Shown here: positions 7,284 to 15,729 of the stretch, in pieces
Layout: every line of letters starts with the position of its first letter
How positions within the stretch are numbered: the stretch's first letter is position 1
NCBI RefSeq assembly: GCF_000716545.1
Contig: NZ_JNWZ01000013.1
Span: 1-64,000, forward strand
Direction of reading: 5' to 3'
Length of the DNA: 64,000 nt
Source: Kitasatospora phosalacinea
GTDB taxonomy: Bacteria; Actinomycetota; Actinomycetes; Streptomycetales; Streptomycetaceae
The notes under the pieces: generated by a model
Told to the model about the DNA's origin: nothing
The model's input: only the letters and a program-made list of their open reading frames with translations
Database searches by the model: none
Translations under genes and position numbers: made by a program

Positions 7284-9064
7284 CTCGCCGCGGACGGGCC
7301 GGTGGAGGGGGCCGGGGCCGACGCGGACGGGCTCGGCGACGGATCGGCCGACGGCGAGGGCGAGGACGGCGCGGACGGCGGCGCGGACGGCGACGCGGGC
7401 GGGGAGGCCGGCGGCGAGGCCGGGGCGGACGGCGAAGGGCTCGCCGGGGCCGGGTCGGAGGCGCTCGCCGAGGGCGAGGGCGTCGGCGTCGGCGTCGACG
7501 AGGGGTCGGGCGCCGGGTCGGTCGGGGTGGGCAGGTGACGCTGGTCGGTGCCGCCCTCCAGGGTCACCACGGCGCTGGACGGCGGCAGCGCCAGGCGGGC
7601 CGTCCAGCGGGAGCGCGGGGCGCGGGTCTCGTCCACCGTGACCGTCACGGTGATCCGCTGGCCGGGTTCCAGGGTGCCGGCGTCCCGGCTCAGCCGCAGC
7701 CAGTCGACGTCCAGCACGGCGTGCCAGGACAGCGGCCCGTCCCCGGAGTTGGTCAGCGTCAGCACGGTGCGGCTGCCGTACGCGCCGGCCTGCACGGTCA
7801 GCCGGCTCGCGGTGGCGGAGGCCGGCGGCGGGCCGGGCTCGGGGGTCAGCGCGGGGCTGGACAGCGGCGCGGCCCCGCGCGAGGGCACCGGCACGGCGGG
7901 GCCCTGAACCGTCGGCAGGGACGTTTCTGCGGTCACCGCGCCCGCCAGTTCCATCACCGCCACCTGGGCGACCGGCGGCAGCACCGCCACCGGCACCGGC
8001 GTCCGCTCCGGCACCGGGACGCGCTGCCCGGGCCCGGCCGTCGGGTCCACCCGCACCGAGGACACCGCCGAGGTGTGGTCCTCCCCGCCGCCCCGGTGCG
8101 CGCTCCACAGCGCCACCACCGGCGCGGCCAGCACCGCCGCCAGCACGCCCGTGGTCACCACCCGCTGCCGCACCGCCGAGCCGCGCGGCGCCGAGGGCAT
8201 CCGGTGCCGGGGGAAGCCGCGCTGGTCGAACCTGGGCTGGGCCGGGCCCCGCGCGGCCCGTCGGCCCGCCGCCGCGCCCGCCAGAAACGCCGTCCCGCCG
8301 GACGGCGGCGCGGCCACCGGGCGCAGCGGCCCCGGCGCGGCCAGCAGCGGCAGGCGGGGCAGCCCCGCTAGGCCGTGGCCGAGCTGGCCGGCGACCCGCT
8401 CCGCGGTGCCCCGGCAGGTCGGGCACTCCACCAGGTGCGCCACCAGCTCCCGGCGCAGCGCCGGGCCCAGCACCCAGCCCCGCCAGGACTCCGCGCCGAC
8501 GCCGCCGAGCTGGGCCAGCTCCGGGCAGGAGCCGACGCCGAGCACCAGCAGCGCCGTCCTGGTCCGGCCGACCTCGGCGCCCGCCGCGTCCAGCAGCGCC
8601 GCCGCGGCCTCGGTGCTCAGGCCGAGCACCGCCGCGACCTCCGCGCCGTCCAGCCGGTGCCGCACCGCCAGCTCCAGCGCCTCGCGCTGCTCCGGATCGG
8701 TGCCGGCCGCCTCCGGCCAGGCCAGCGAGGCGAGTTCGCGGCGCCGCTCGCGGACGGTGCCGGGCCCGGGCGGGCCGCCCGCCGGGGCGCCGCCGGGGTC
8801 GTCGGCGGGGTCGTCGGCGGTGCCCTCCAGCCGGGCCAGGCAGCGGTGCCGGGCCAGCGCGTACAGCCAGGCGCGCAGCAGCGCCGGGTCGTCGACCCGG
8901 TCGCCGTGGCGCTGGGCGAGGTCGCGGACCTCCAGGACGGCCGCGGTGGCGGCTTCGTGCGCGCAGAGCACGGACAGGCAGTAGGTGAACAGCCCGTCGA
9001 CGCACGCGCCGTACGCCCGGAGCACCGGGGAGGGGTCGACGGGGTGGGGCTGGGCGGTGGTCAC
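7280..9064 (-). CDS. Fused sigma-like, anti-sigma-like transmembrane BACON protein
   Basis: This 594-aa protein starts at GTG 9064. Residues about 15-80 look like an ECF sigma region 2 (LRAWLYALARHRC). Residues about 110-165 look like region 4 (EALELAVRHRLDGAEVAAVLGLS). A zinc-binding HLVECPTC follows, which is exactly the H-x3-C-x2-C motif of anti-sigma factors. One membrane helix (about 300-320) leads to an outside part with a BACON-like beta domain (DVDWLRLSRDAGTLEPGQRITV) and a Ser/Pro/Ala-rich tail. The layout suggests a membrane sensor in which the sigma-like part may be vestigial. It is divergent from radA. Domain calls are by eye. Confidence 0.7.
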   Translation of the reverse strand: MTTAQPHPVDPSPVLRAYGACVDGLFTYCLSVLCAHEAATAAVLEVRDLAQRHGDRVDDPALLRAWLYALARHRCLARLEGTADDPADDPGGAPAGGPPGPGTVRERRRELASLAWPEAAGTDPEQREALELAVRHRLDGAEVAAVLGLSTEAAAALLDAAGAEVGRTRTALLVLGVGSCPELAQLGGVGAESWRGWVLGPALRRELVAHLVECPTCRGTAERVAGQLGHGLAGLPRLPLLAAPGPLRPVAAPPSGGTAFLAGAAAGRRAARGPAQPRFDQRGFPRHRMPSAPRGSAVRQRVVTTGVLAAVLAAPVVALWSAHRGGGEDHTSAVSSVRVDPTAGPGQRVPVPERTPVPVAVLPPVAQVAVMELAGAVTAETSLPTVQGPAVPVPSRGAAPLSSPALTPEPGPPPASATASRLTVQAGAYGSRTVLTLTNSGDGPLSWHAVLDVDWLRLSRDAGTLEPGQRITVTVTVDETRAPRSRWTARLALPPSSAVVTLEGGTDQRHLPTPTDPAPDPSSTPTPTPSPSASASDPAPASPSPSAPASPPASPPASPSAPPSAPSSPSPSADPSPSPSASAPAPSTGPSAAS

Positions 9065-9085
9065 GGAACCGACGGTAGGCAGCCG

Positions 9086-9107
9086 AAACCCGCCGCCCGG
9101 CGGGTTT
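9086..9107. promoter_or_regulatory. Perfect 9-bp dyad between divergent genes
   Basis: AAACCCGCC (9086-9094) and GGCGGGTTT (9099-9107) flank a 4-nt loop. The dyad lies 22 bp upstream of the sigma/anti-sigma fusion gene and about 110 bp upstream of radA. It could be an operator for either gene or an RNA hairpin. Confidence 0.35.
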
Positions 9108-9216
9108 GGGCCGCTTGTCCTCCTTTCGGGTAACAGGTCCGATCCCTTGTTCGCCCGGTTGACGCCGTTCGGGTGACGTCCGGGCGATGTCGGTGCGAGG
9201 CGCTACCGTGGCCCGC

Positions 9217-10749
9217 ATGGCTGCCCGTACCAAGACCACCGCCAAGGCGCGCCCCTCCTACCGCTGCACCGAGTGCGGCGCCCAACTGCTCAAGTGGGTC
9301 GGCCGCTGCTCCGAGTGCAACGCCTGGGGCACGGTGGAGGAGTACGGCGCGGTGCCGATCCGGACGACGGCGGCCGGGCCGGTCTCCTCGCCCGCCAAGC
9401 CGATCGGGCAGGTCGACGGGCAGGTCGCCACCGCCCGCTCCACCGGCGTCCCGGAGCTGGACCGGGTGCTCGGCGGCGGCCTGGTGCCGGGCGCCGTGGT
9501 GCTGCTGGCGGGCGAGCCCGGCGTCGGCAAGTCCACCCTGCTGCTGGACGTGGCGGCGAAGGCCGCCAGTGACCGGCACCGCACGCTGTACGTCACCGGC
9601 GAGGAGTCGGCCGGCCAGGTCCGGCTGCGCGCCGACCGGATCAACGCCCTCTCCGAGCACCTCTACCTGGCCGCCGAACAGGACCTGGGCGCGGTGCTCG
9701 GCCACATCGACGCGGTGAACCCCTCGCTGCTGATCCTGGACTCGGTGCAGACCATCGCCTCCGCCGAGCTGGACGGCGCCCCCGGCGGCCCCGCCCAGGT
9801 CCGCGAGGTGGCGGGCGCGCTGATCCGGGTCTCCAAGGAGCGCGGCATGGCCACCCTGCTGGTCGGCCACGTCACCAAGGACGGCCAGATCGCCGGCCCC
9901 CGCCTGCTGGAGCACCTGGTGGACGTGGTGCTGTCCTTCGAGGGAGACCGGCACGCCCGGCTGCGGCTGATCCGCGGCGTCAAGAACCGCTACGGCGCGA
10001 CCGACGAGGTCGGCTGCTTCGAACTGCACGACGAGGGCATCGTCGGCCTGGCCGACCCGTCCGGCCTGTTCCTGACCCGCCGCGACAAGCCCGTCCCCGG
10101 CACCTGCCTGACCGTCACGCTGGAGGGCAAGCGCCCGCTGGTGGCCGAGGTGCAGGCGCTGATGGTCGACTCGCAGATCCCCTCGCCGCGGCGCACCACC
10201 TCCGGCCTGGAGTCGCCGCGGATCGCGATGATCCTGGCGGTGGTCGAGCGGCACGGCGGCGTGAAGCTCGGCAAGCAGGACATCTACACCGCGACGGTCG
10301 GCGGCGTGAAGCTCACCGAGCCCTCGGCGGACCTGGCGATCGCCCTGGCGGTGGCCTCCTCCTCGACCGACACGCCGCTGCCGAACAACCTGGTGGCGAT
10401 CGGCGAGGTCGGCCTGGCGGGCGAGGTGCGGCGGGTGACGGGCGTGCAGCGCCGGCTCGCCGAGGCGCACCGGCTCGGGTTCACGCACGCCCTCGTCCCG
10501 CCGGACCCGGGCAAGGTCCCGGCGGGCATGAAGGTGGTGGAGGTCTCCGACATCGGCGAGGCGCTGCGCGCGATCCCCGGCCGCCGCCCCCGCTCGAAGC
10601 CCCGTCAGGACACCGCGCCGCCGGCCCGCACGCCCGACGATCCGGGCGCCCGGGCGCTGGCCCGGGCCCGCTCGCAGGCCCCCGTTCCGGCCTTCCCGGA
10701 GGAGCTGATGGCGGGCTGGGAGCCGGTCGACTCGGACGAACTGGCTTGA
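9217..10749 (+). CDS. radA: DNA repair protein RadA
   Basis: This is a 510-aa RadA, a RecA-related ATPase that promotes branch migration of recombination intermediates. The N-terminal zinc finger uses Cys17, Cys20, Cys31 and Cys34. Walker A is GEPGVGKST (residues 99-107), the family signature KNRYGATDE is present, and the C-terminal third is a Lon-protease-like domain. An upstream GTG or ATG (9187) is possible, but MAARTKTTAKA is the likely start. No ribosome site is visible, and a TACCGT box lies 7 bp before the ATG, suggesting a leaderless mRNA. disA follows 121 bp downstream, a conserved actinobacterial order. Confidence 0.95.
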   Translation: MAARTKTTAKARPSYRCTECGAQLLKWVGRCSECNAWGTVEEYGAVPIRTTAAGPVSSPAKPIGQVDGQVATARSTGVPELDRVLGGGLVPGAVVLLAGEPGVGKSTLLLDVAAKAASDRHRTLYVTGEESAGQVRLRADRINALSEHLYLAAEQDLGAVLGHIDAVNPSLLILDSVQTIASAELDGAPGGPAQVREVAGALIRVSKERGMATLLVGHVTKDGQIAGPRLLEHLVDVVLSFEGDRHARLRLIRGVKNRYGATDEVGCFELHDEGIVGLADPSGLFLTRRDKPVPGTCLTVTLEGKRPLVAEVQALMVDSQIPSPRRTTSGLESPRIAMILAVVERHGGVKLGKQDIYTATVGGVKLTEPSADLAIALAVASSSTDTPLPNNLVAIGEVGLAGEVRRVTGVQRRLAEAHRLGFTHALVPPDPGKVPAGMKVVEVSDIGEALRAIPGRRPRSKPRQDTAPPARTPDDPGARALARARSQAPVPAFPEELMAGWEPVDSDELA

Positions 10750-10870
10750 CCCACGCCCCGTCGAGGCCGTACGCAGTTAGACTTCACCTGCTCATCGGCA
10801 TCATTCGCAGCAACAACAGACAGACCGTCGGCCGCCGTGGCACACGGTCCGGGTCGGCCCAAGGAGTCAC

Positions 10871-11977
10871 GTGGCAGCCATCGACCGGGCGGACAAGTCC
10901 TCCCGCGAGGAGGCCCTGCTGCGGGCTTCCCTCAGTGCGATCGCGCCGGGCACGGCGCTTCGGGACGGCCTGGAGCGGGTGCTCCGGGCCAACACCGGCG
11001 GACTGATCGTCCTCGGCTTCGACAAGAGCGTGGACGCGCTGTGCACCGGCGGCTTCGTGCTGGACGTCGAGTTCACCGCCACCCGGCTGCGCGAACTGTG
11101 CAAGCTGGACGGCGCGGTGATCCTCGACAAGGACCTCACCAAGATCCTGCGCGCGGGCGTCCACCTGATGCCGGACGCGAACATCCCCACCGACGAGACC
11201 GGCACCCGCCACCGCACCGCCGAGCGAGTCAACCGGCAGACCGGCTACCCGGTGGTCGCGGTCTCGCACTCGATGCGGCTGATCGCCATCTACGTCAACG
11301 GCGCCCGCCGGGTGCTGGAGGACTCCACCACGGTGCTCTCCCGGGCCAACCAGGCGCTGGCCACCCTGGAGCGCTACAAGCTCCGCCTGGACGAGGTGGC
11401 CGGCACCCTGTCCGCCCTGGAGATCGAGGACCTGGTCACCGTCCGGGACGTCTCGGCGGTGGTGCAGCGCCTGGAGATGGTCCGGCTGATCGCCGGCGAG
11501 ATCGCCGGGTACGTGCTGGAGCTGGGCACCGACGGCCGGCTGCTGTCGCTGCAGCTGGACGAGCTGATCGCCGGCGTCGAGCCGGAGCGCGAGCTCGTCG
11601 TGCGCGACTACTTCCCGGACCGCGCCGCCAAGAAGGGCCGCACCGTCACCGAGGTGCTCGCCGACCTGGAGGCGCTCACCCACGCCGAACTGCTCGACCT
11701 GCAGACCGTCGCCAAGGCGCTCGGCTACACCGGCACCCCCGAGTCGCTGGACTCCGCGGTCTCCCCGCGCGGCTACCGGCTGCTCGCCAAGGTGCCGCGG
11801 CTGCCCAACACCGTCATCGAGCGGCTGGTCGACCACTTCGGCGGCCTGCAGAAGCTGCTCGCCGCCTCCATCGACGACCTGCAGACCGTGGAGGGCGTCG
11901 GCGAGACCCGGGCCCGCTCGGTGCGCGAGGGGCTGTCCAGGCTCGCCGAGTCCTCCATCCTGGAGCGGTACGTCTAG
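10871..11977 (+). CDS. disA: DNA integrity scanning protein, diadenylate cyclase DisA
   Basis: This 368-aa protein makes the second messenger c-di-AMP from two ATP. The catalytic motifs are intact: DGA at residues 80-82 and RHR at 113-115. A helical spine follows, then a C-terminal helix-hairpin-helix DNA-binding domain (DLQTVEGVGETRARSV) that senses branched DNA. Start is GTG 10871 behind AAGGAG. It follows radA, whose product in other bacteria acts on the same branched structures and interacts with DisA. Its TAG stop overlaps the stop of the convergent regulator in a shared CTAG. Confidence 0.97.
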   Translation: MAAIDRADKSSREEALLRASLSAIAPGTALRDGLERVLRANTGGLIVLGFDKSVDALCTGGFVLDVEFTATRLRELCKLDGAVILDKDLTKILRAGVHLMPDANIPTDETGTRHRTAERVNRQTGYPVVAVSHSMRLIAIYVNGARRVLEDSTTVLSRANQALATLERYKLRLDEVAGTLSALEIEDLVTVRDVSAVVQRLEMVRLIAGEIAGYVLELGTDGRLLSLQLDELIAGVEPERELVVRDYFPDRAAKKGRTVTEVLADLEALTHAELLDLQTVAKALGYTGTPESLDSAVSPRGYRLLAKVPRLPNTVIERLVDHFGGLQKLLAASIDDLQTVEGVGETRARSVREGLSRLAESSILERYV

Positions 11978-12573
11978 CTCCTGTCCGCCTCCGGCGGCCG
12001 CACGGCGTACAGCAGGGCGAACAGGGCCACCTCGACGGCGTCCGGGCCGGTGGAGTCGCCCTCCGCGAACACCTCGTCCAGCGCCTCGTCCAGCCGGGCG
12101 CGCAGCCGCCGCAGCCGCTCCGGGCTGAGCCGGAAGGTGGCGTGCGCGAACTTGCCGGGCTGCGGGTTGCCCTGCGCCGCCGGGGTGAGGTCGACCCGCC
12201 CGGCCAGGAAGTGACGCCGGAAGTCCGAGCGCACCAGGTCCATCGCCGCCAGGATCGCCCCCAGCGCGGCCGGCGGCTCGTCGCCCTCCGCGTACACCTC
12301 CGGCGACAGCCGCAGTGACTGCTGGGCGGAGCGGTAGCGGCTCTCCACGATCCCGGACACCAGCCGGGTCTCCGCCACGTACACCAGCCCGGCCTGCTCC
12401 AGCTGCTTGACGTGCCGGTACAGCTTGGTCGGCGCCTCGGCCAGCTCGGCCGCGACCTCCTTGACCGACATCGGCTCCGGGTCGCGCTTCATGAGCGCCC
12501 CGAGGACCGCCAGTCGCAGCGGGTCGGCCAGGGCCTTGAGCGTCGCGACGTCCGTGACCTCGCGCTCTTTCAT
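11974..12573 (-). CDS. ArsR-type winged-helix transcriptional regulator
   Basis: The protein has 199 aa from the ATG at 12573, chosen because GGTGGA precedes it; in-frame TTG 12609 and ATG 12606 would add 11-12 residues but lack a well-spaced site. The N-terminal domain (KALADPLRLAVLGAL ... SVKEVAAELAEAPTKLYRHVKQLEQAGLV) is an ArsR-like winged helix. The C-terminal half resembles helical dimer or ligand domains of multidrug-type regulators and has no metal-binding Cys cluster. It is divergent from an MFS exporter across a 97-bp gap with a strong dyad, so it probably represses that exporter. Confidence 0.85.
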   Translation of the reverse strand: MKEREVTDVATLKALADPLRLAVLGALMKRDPEPMSVKEVAAELAEAPTKLYRHVKQLEQAGLVYVAETRLVSGIVESRYRSAQQSLRLSPEVYAEGDEPPAALGAILAAMDLVRSDFRRHFLAGRVDLTPAAQGNPQPGKFAHATFRLSPERLRRLRARLDEALDEVFAEGDSTGPDAVEVALFALLYAVRPPEADRS

Positions 12574-12634
12574 CGGATCCACCACGTTCACATTCAGCCA
12601 CACCATCAACGCTTGTGCAATCGTTCTCCTCCAT

Positions 12635-12664
12635 GCAACTATTCACGCTAACATGAATGGTTGC
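12635..12664. promoter_or_regulatory. Candidate operator between ArsR-like gene and MFS exporter
   Basis: GCAACTATTCA (12635-12645) and TGAATGGTTGC (12654-12664) are inverted with 10 of 11 matches around an 8-bp spacer. A possible MFS promoter (TTGTGC 12613-12618 with AACTAT near 12637) overlaps it, as expected for repression. Confidence 0.55.
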
Positions 12665-12670
12665 TGAATC

Positions 12671-13948
12671 ATGAACATGGGCGGGGACATGAACGGAATA
12701 CGAGAGACGACCGCGGCGGTCGGACCGGGCGCCGTCGCGGTGCCGCTGCGCCGCAACCGCCGCTTCCAGATCCTCTGGGCCGGCTCCGCGTCCGCGATGC
12801 TCGGCACCTGTCTCGCCGACACCGCCTACCCGCTGCTCCTGCTCGCCATGACCGGCTCCCCGACGGTGGCCGGGGCGTTCGGCGCCGTCCAGTTCGGCGC
12901 GTCCGTGCTGTTCGGCCTGCACGGCGGAACGGTCGCCGACCGGCACGACCGGCGGCGGATCCTGATCCTCGCCGACACCGTCCGGCTGCTCACCGCGCTC
13001 AGCGTCGCGCTCGCCCTGGTGGCCGGCCTGCTGACCGTCCCGCACGCGCTGCTGGCCGCCGCCGTGATCGGCGCCACCATGGCCTACGGCGGCCCCTCCC
13101 GGATGCTCGCGCTGCGCGCCGTCGTCCCGCCCGAGCAACTCCGCCAGGCCCTCTCCCAGGACGAACTGCGGGTCAACGGCGCCGCGCTGGCCGGGCCGCC
13201 GCTGGCCGGTTTCCTGCTCGGCCTGGGCAGCGCGATCCCCTTCTTCACCACCGTCCTCGCCTCCGGCCTCGCCCTCGGCGCGAGCGTCGCCGTCCGGTTC
13301 GACTCCCGCCCCGAGGCGGACGCGCCGGCCGGCGGGAGGGAGAAGGGGGCCGCGCTGGCGGGCCTGCGCTACCTGCTCGCCCACCGGACGATGCGCGGCG
13401 CCGTGCTGATCGCCGCCGGGCTCAACCTCACCGGGTCGGCGGTCCTGCTCGCCGTCATGGTCATGCTCCGCGACCACGGCACCTCCGCGGCGGGCACCGG
13501 CCTGGTCCTCACCGGTGAGGCCGTCGGCGGTCTGCTCGGCGCACTGCTCGTGCCCCACCTGCACCGCCTGTTCGGCCCCGGCCGCCTGGTGCTGGCCGTC
13601 GGCTGGGCCGCCGCGGCCGCCTTCGCCGCCTGCGCGGCGGCCTCCGGCCCGGTCACGGTCTTCGCCGCGCTCGCCTTCGGCTGCCTGGGCGTCCCGGCGC
13701 TGCGGGTCCTGCTCGACGTCCTGGTCTTCCAGCGCGTCCCCGAGGAGGTGCGCGGCCGGGCGGTGGCCGGCGTCATGGTCCTCCTGATGGCCGGCCTCCC
13801 CCTCGGGACCACGACCGCCGGCCTCCTCCTCGACCGCCTCCCCGCCCCCACCGTCCTCGTCCTGCTCGCCGCGGCGCTGGCCGCGGCGCTCCTCCCGCTC
13901 ACCGTCGGCCGCACCCTGCGCGGCACCGGGTGGACGGACGGGGCCTAG
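12671..13948 (+). CDS. MFS drug-exporter-like transporter
   Basis: The protein has 425 aa and about 12 hydrophobic helices. The loop between helices 2 and 3 carries GGTVADRHDRRRIL, the MFS motif A. The fold and length suit a proton-driven drug or metabolite exporter. ATG 12671, 12677 and 12689 are all in frame; a GGGCGGGGA stretch precedes the last one. The divergent ArsR-like gene and intervening dyad suggest ligand-induced expression. The stop overlaps the stop of the next, convergent gene by the four bases CTAG. Confidence 0.85.
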   Translation: MNMGGDMNGIRETTAAVGPGAVAVPLRRNRRFQILWAGSASAMLGTCLADTAYPLLLLAMTGSPTVAGAFGAVQFGASVLFGLHGGTVADRHDRRRILILADTVRLLTALSVALALVAGLLTVPHALLAAAVIGATMAYGGPSRMLALRAVVPPEQLRQALSQDELRVNGAALAGPPLAGFLLGLGSAIPFFTTVLASGLALGASVAVRFDSRPEADAPAGGREKGAALAGLRYLLAHRTMRGAVLIAAGLNLTGSAVLLAVMVMLRDHGTSAAGTGLVLTGEAVGGLLGALLVPHLHRLFGPGRLVLAVGWAAAAAFAACAAASGPVTVFAALAFGCLGVPALRVLLDVLVFQRVPEEVRGRAVAGVMVLLMAGLPLGTTTAGLLLDRLPAPTVLVLLAAALAAALLPLTVGRTLRGTGWTDGA

Positions 13949-14820
13949 CCCTCCAGGCGGACGGACGTCCGGGCGGAGAGCGGACCGCCGGCCGGGCCGG
14001 TGAGGTCGGCCTGGACGAGGTAGTTGCCGGGCTGGGCGGGCGCGGGGTCGGGGGTGGCGCACTGGGGCTTGGAGCGGGTGCGGTCCCAGGTGAAGGTCTC
14101 GGTGACGCCGCTGTTGCCGGCGATCTGGGCCCAGGCGTCGGTGCGTTCGGTGATGCAGTCCGCGGAGGACCAGATCCGCTCGTTGCCGCTGGAGGTCACG
14201 GTCAGGAAGGAGTGCTCGTGCGAGAGGTTGATCCGGCAGCCCGCCCCGGAGGAGTTGCGGATGGTCAGGGCCAGCTTCGGCTTGTCCTTCGCCGCGTACG
14301 AGTTCTGCGCCGAGGCGAGTTCGAGGGTGAGTTGCGCGGTGGTGCAGACCGGCAGGGCCATCACCTCGGTGGTGTTCACGGCCGGCGAGGCCCCGCCGCC
14401 GGGGTGGGAGTTGCCGGTGCCCGTGCCGCCGTTGCCGCCGTTGGAGCCGCCCGAGGAGCTGCCGCCCGAGGAGCCGCCGCCGGTGACGCTGATCTCGCCG
14501 CCCGCCCCGCCGCCGTTCGAACCGCCGCCGCCGGTGCCGCCGTTGGAGCCGCCCGGGGAACTGCCGCCGGAGCCGCCGCCGGGGCGGGTGGTGATCGCGG
14601 GGCCGGTCGGGGACGCGCCGGGGGTGATGGACTGGGCGGGCGCGGGCAGCGGGCTGCTGCCGGAGGCATTCTTGTGCTTGCCGCCGTCGTCTCCGCCGAA
14701 CACCAGCAGTCCGATCACGAGGAGGACGACGGCGAGGGCGATGAGGACCACGACGCGGCGCCGCCAGTAGATCGAGGCGGGCAGCGGTCCGACGGGCTGG
14801 CGCAGAGAAGGCACGCGCAA
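13945..14820 (-). CDS. Membrane-anchored protein with Gly/Ser-rich linker and Cys-containing outer domain
   Basis: The protein has 291 aa. A short basic cytoplasmic end (YWRRR) leads to one membrane helix (about residues 22-41). A long Gly/Ser low-complexity spacer follows (about 75-145), then an extracytoplasmic beta-rich domain (about 150-291). That domain has four Cys (contexts PVCTTAQL, GAGCRIN, ADCITER and KPQCATP) that could form two disulfides. It resembles DUF4232-type outer domains, but I am not certain. Start is GTG or ATG near 14820, just inside the gap to the rhomboid gene. Function is unknown. Confidence 0.7.
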   Translation of the reverse strand: MRVPSLRQPVGPLPASIYWRRRVVVLIALAVVLLVIGLLVFGGDDGGKHKNASGSSPLPAPAQSITPGASPTGPAITTRPGGGSGGSSPGGSNGGTGGGGSNGGGAGGEISVTGGGSSGGSSSGGSNGGNGGTGTGNSHPGGGASPAVNTTEVMALPVCTTAQLTLELASAQNSYAAKDKPKLALTIRNSSGAGCRINLSHEHSFLTVTSSGNERIWSSADCITERTDAWAQIAGNSGVTETFTWDRTRSKPQCATPDPAPAQPGNYLVQADLTGPAGGPLSARTSVRLEG

Positions 14821-14912
14821 ACTCTACGAGACCTCGTGCACTTGTTGACGCATCAACACCTCACCGGGACCACTTCTTTCACATGATCCGCCATTTGGTC
14901 CGGAAGGGGGAC

Positions 14913-14940
14913 TCGACACGACGGTGCGCCGTCCTATAGT
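14913..14940 (+). promoter_or_regulatory. Leaderless promoter of the rhomboid gene
   Basis: TCGACA (14913-14918), a 16-bp gap and TATAGT (14935-14940) form a good vegetative promoter. The ATG follows 7 nt after the -10 box, so the transcript should start at or next to the start codon. Confidence 0.6.
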
Positions 14941-14947
14941 CGCCCTC

Positions 14948-15694
14948 ATGGCCTCCCCGCACGACCACGCCCCCACCGGCGCGCAGCTCGACCCGGCGCA
15001 GATGATCGCCGAGGCGCGACGCGCCTTCTTCACCATGTTCGGCTTCCTCTGCGTGGTGTGGGCGGTGCAACTGGTCAACTGGCTGATGGACGGGCGGTTG
15101 GCCCTGCTGCACGGCATCCGCGCCCACGACGCGGACACCCTCGGGTACCTGCTGACCGCGCCCTTCCTGCACCTGAACTGGCAGCACCTGGAGGGCAATT
15201 CGGGCCCGCTGTTCGTGTTCGGCTTCCTCGCCGCGTACCGGGGGGTGCGCAAGTTCCTCGGGCTGACGGCGCTGCTGGTGGTGACCAGCGGCATGGCGGT
15301 GTGGCTGTTCCAGCGGACGGGCACGGTGACCGTCGGCGCGAGCGGCCTGGTCTTCGGGTACCTCGGCTACGTGGTGCTGCGCGGCCTGTTCGACCGGAAC
15401 CTGATCGACTCGTTGATCGGCCTGGTGATGGGCGCGTCCTTCGCCTACCTCCTGACCACGGCCGTCCCGGGCACCCCGGGGGTGTCCTGGCTGGGCCACC
15501 TCGGCGGCCTGGTCGGCGGCCTGGCGGGGGCCTGGATCTTCCGCGACCGGCACCCGGCGCGGTCCGCCGCGCTGACCGCCGGGGGCGACGCCCTGCCGGT
15601 GCCCTCCCCGGGCAAGGAGGCCGGCCGGCTCGCGGCGGGCCCGGCCGGCCCGCGCGCCGACCTCCTCAAGGAGCTCGACGACCTGGGGCTTTAA
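14948..15694 (+). CDS. Rhomboid-family intramembrane serine protease
   Basis: The protein has 248 aa from ATG 14948. The catalytic serine is in GASGLVFG (Ser132) and the catalytic histidine in SWLGHLGGL (His184). The HLNWQHLEGNSGPLF segment gives the upstream His/Asn that shapes the oxyanion hole. Six membrane helices are visible. Rhomboids cut membrane proteins within or near the bilayer; the substrate here is unknown. The start was chosen over an upstream frame because a TATAGT box sits 7 nt before it, making the message leaderless. mutY begins 35 bp downstream. Confidence 0.9.
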   Translation: MASPHDHAPTGAQLDPAQMIAEARRAFFTMFGFLCVVWAVQLVNWLMDGRLALLHGIRAHDADTLGYLLTAPFLHLNWQHLEGNSGPLFVFGFLAAYRGVRKFLGLTALLVVTSGMAVWLFQRTGTVTVGASGLVFGYLGYVVLRGLFDRNLIDSLIGLVMGASFAYLLTTAVPGTPGVSWLGHLGGLVGGLAGAWIFRDRHPARSAALTAGGDALPVPSPGKEAGRLAAGPAGPRADLLKELDDLGL

Positions 15695-15729
15695 CCCCGC
15701 GGGGCGGGTCGTGGCAGGATCGGGGTGCC

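Noticed and set aside
7300..7540. Tandem-repeat DNA (CRISPR-like or VNTR) at 7300-7540 and 14400-14600.
   Set aside because: Both are low-complexity coding stretches (Ser/Pro/Ala tail; Gly/Ser linker) with irregular units, not spaced identical repeats.
5460..9245. Very long open frames antisense to or overlapping real genes (for example minus strand 5460-9245, 10784-14062 and 43690-47019).
   Set aside because: They are Gly/Arg/Ala/Gln-rich translations typical of third-position GC shadow frames and have no recognisable domains; the real genes on the other strand or frame do.
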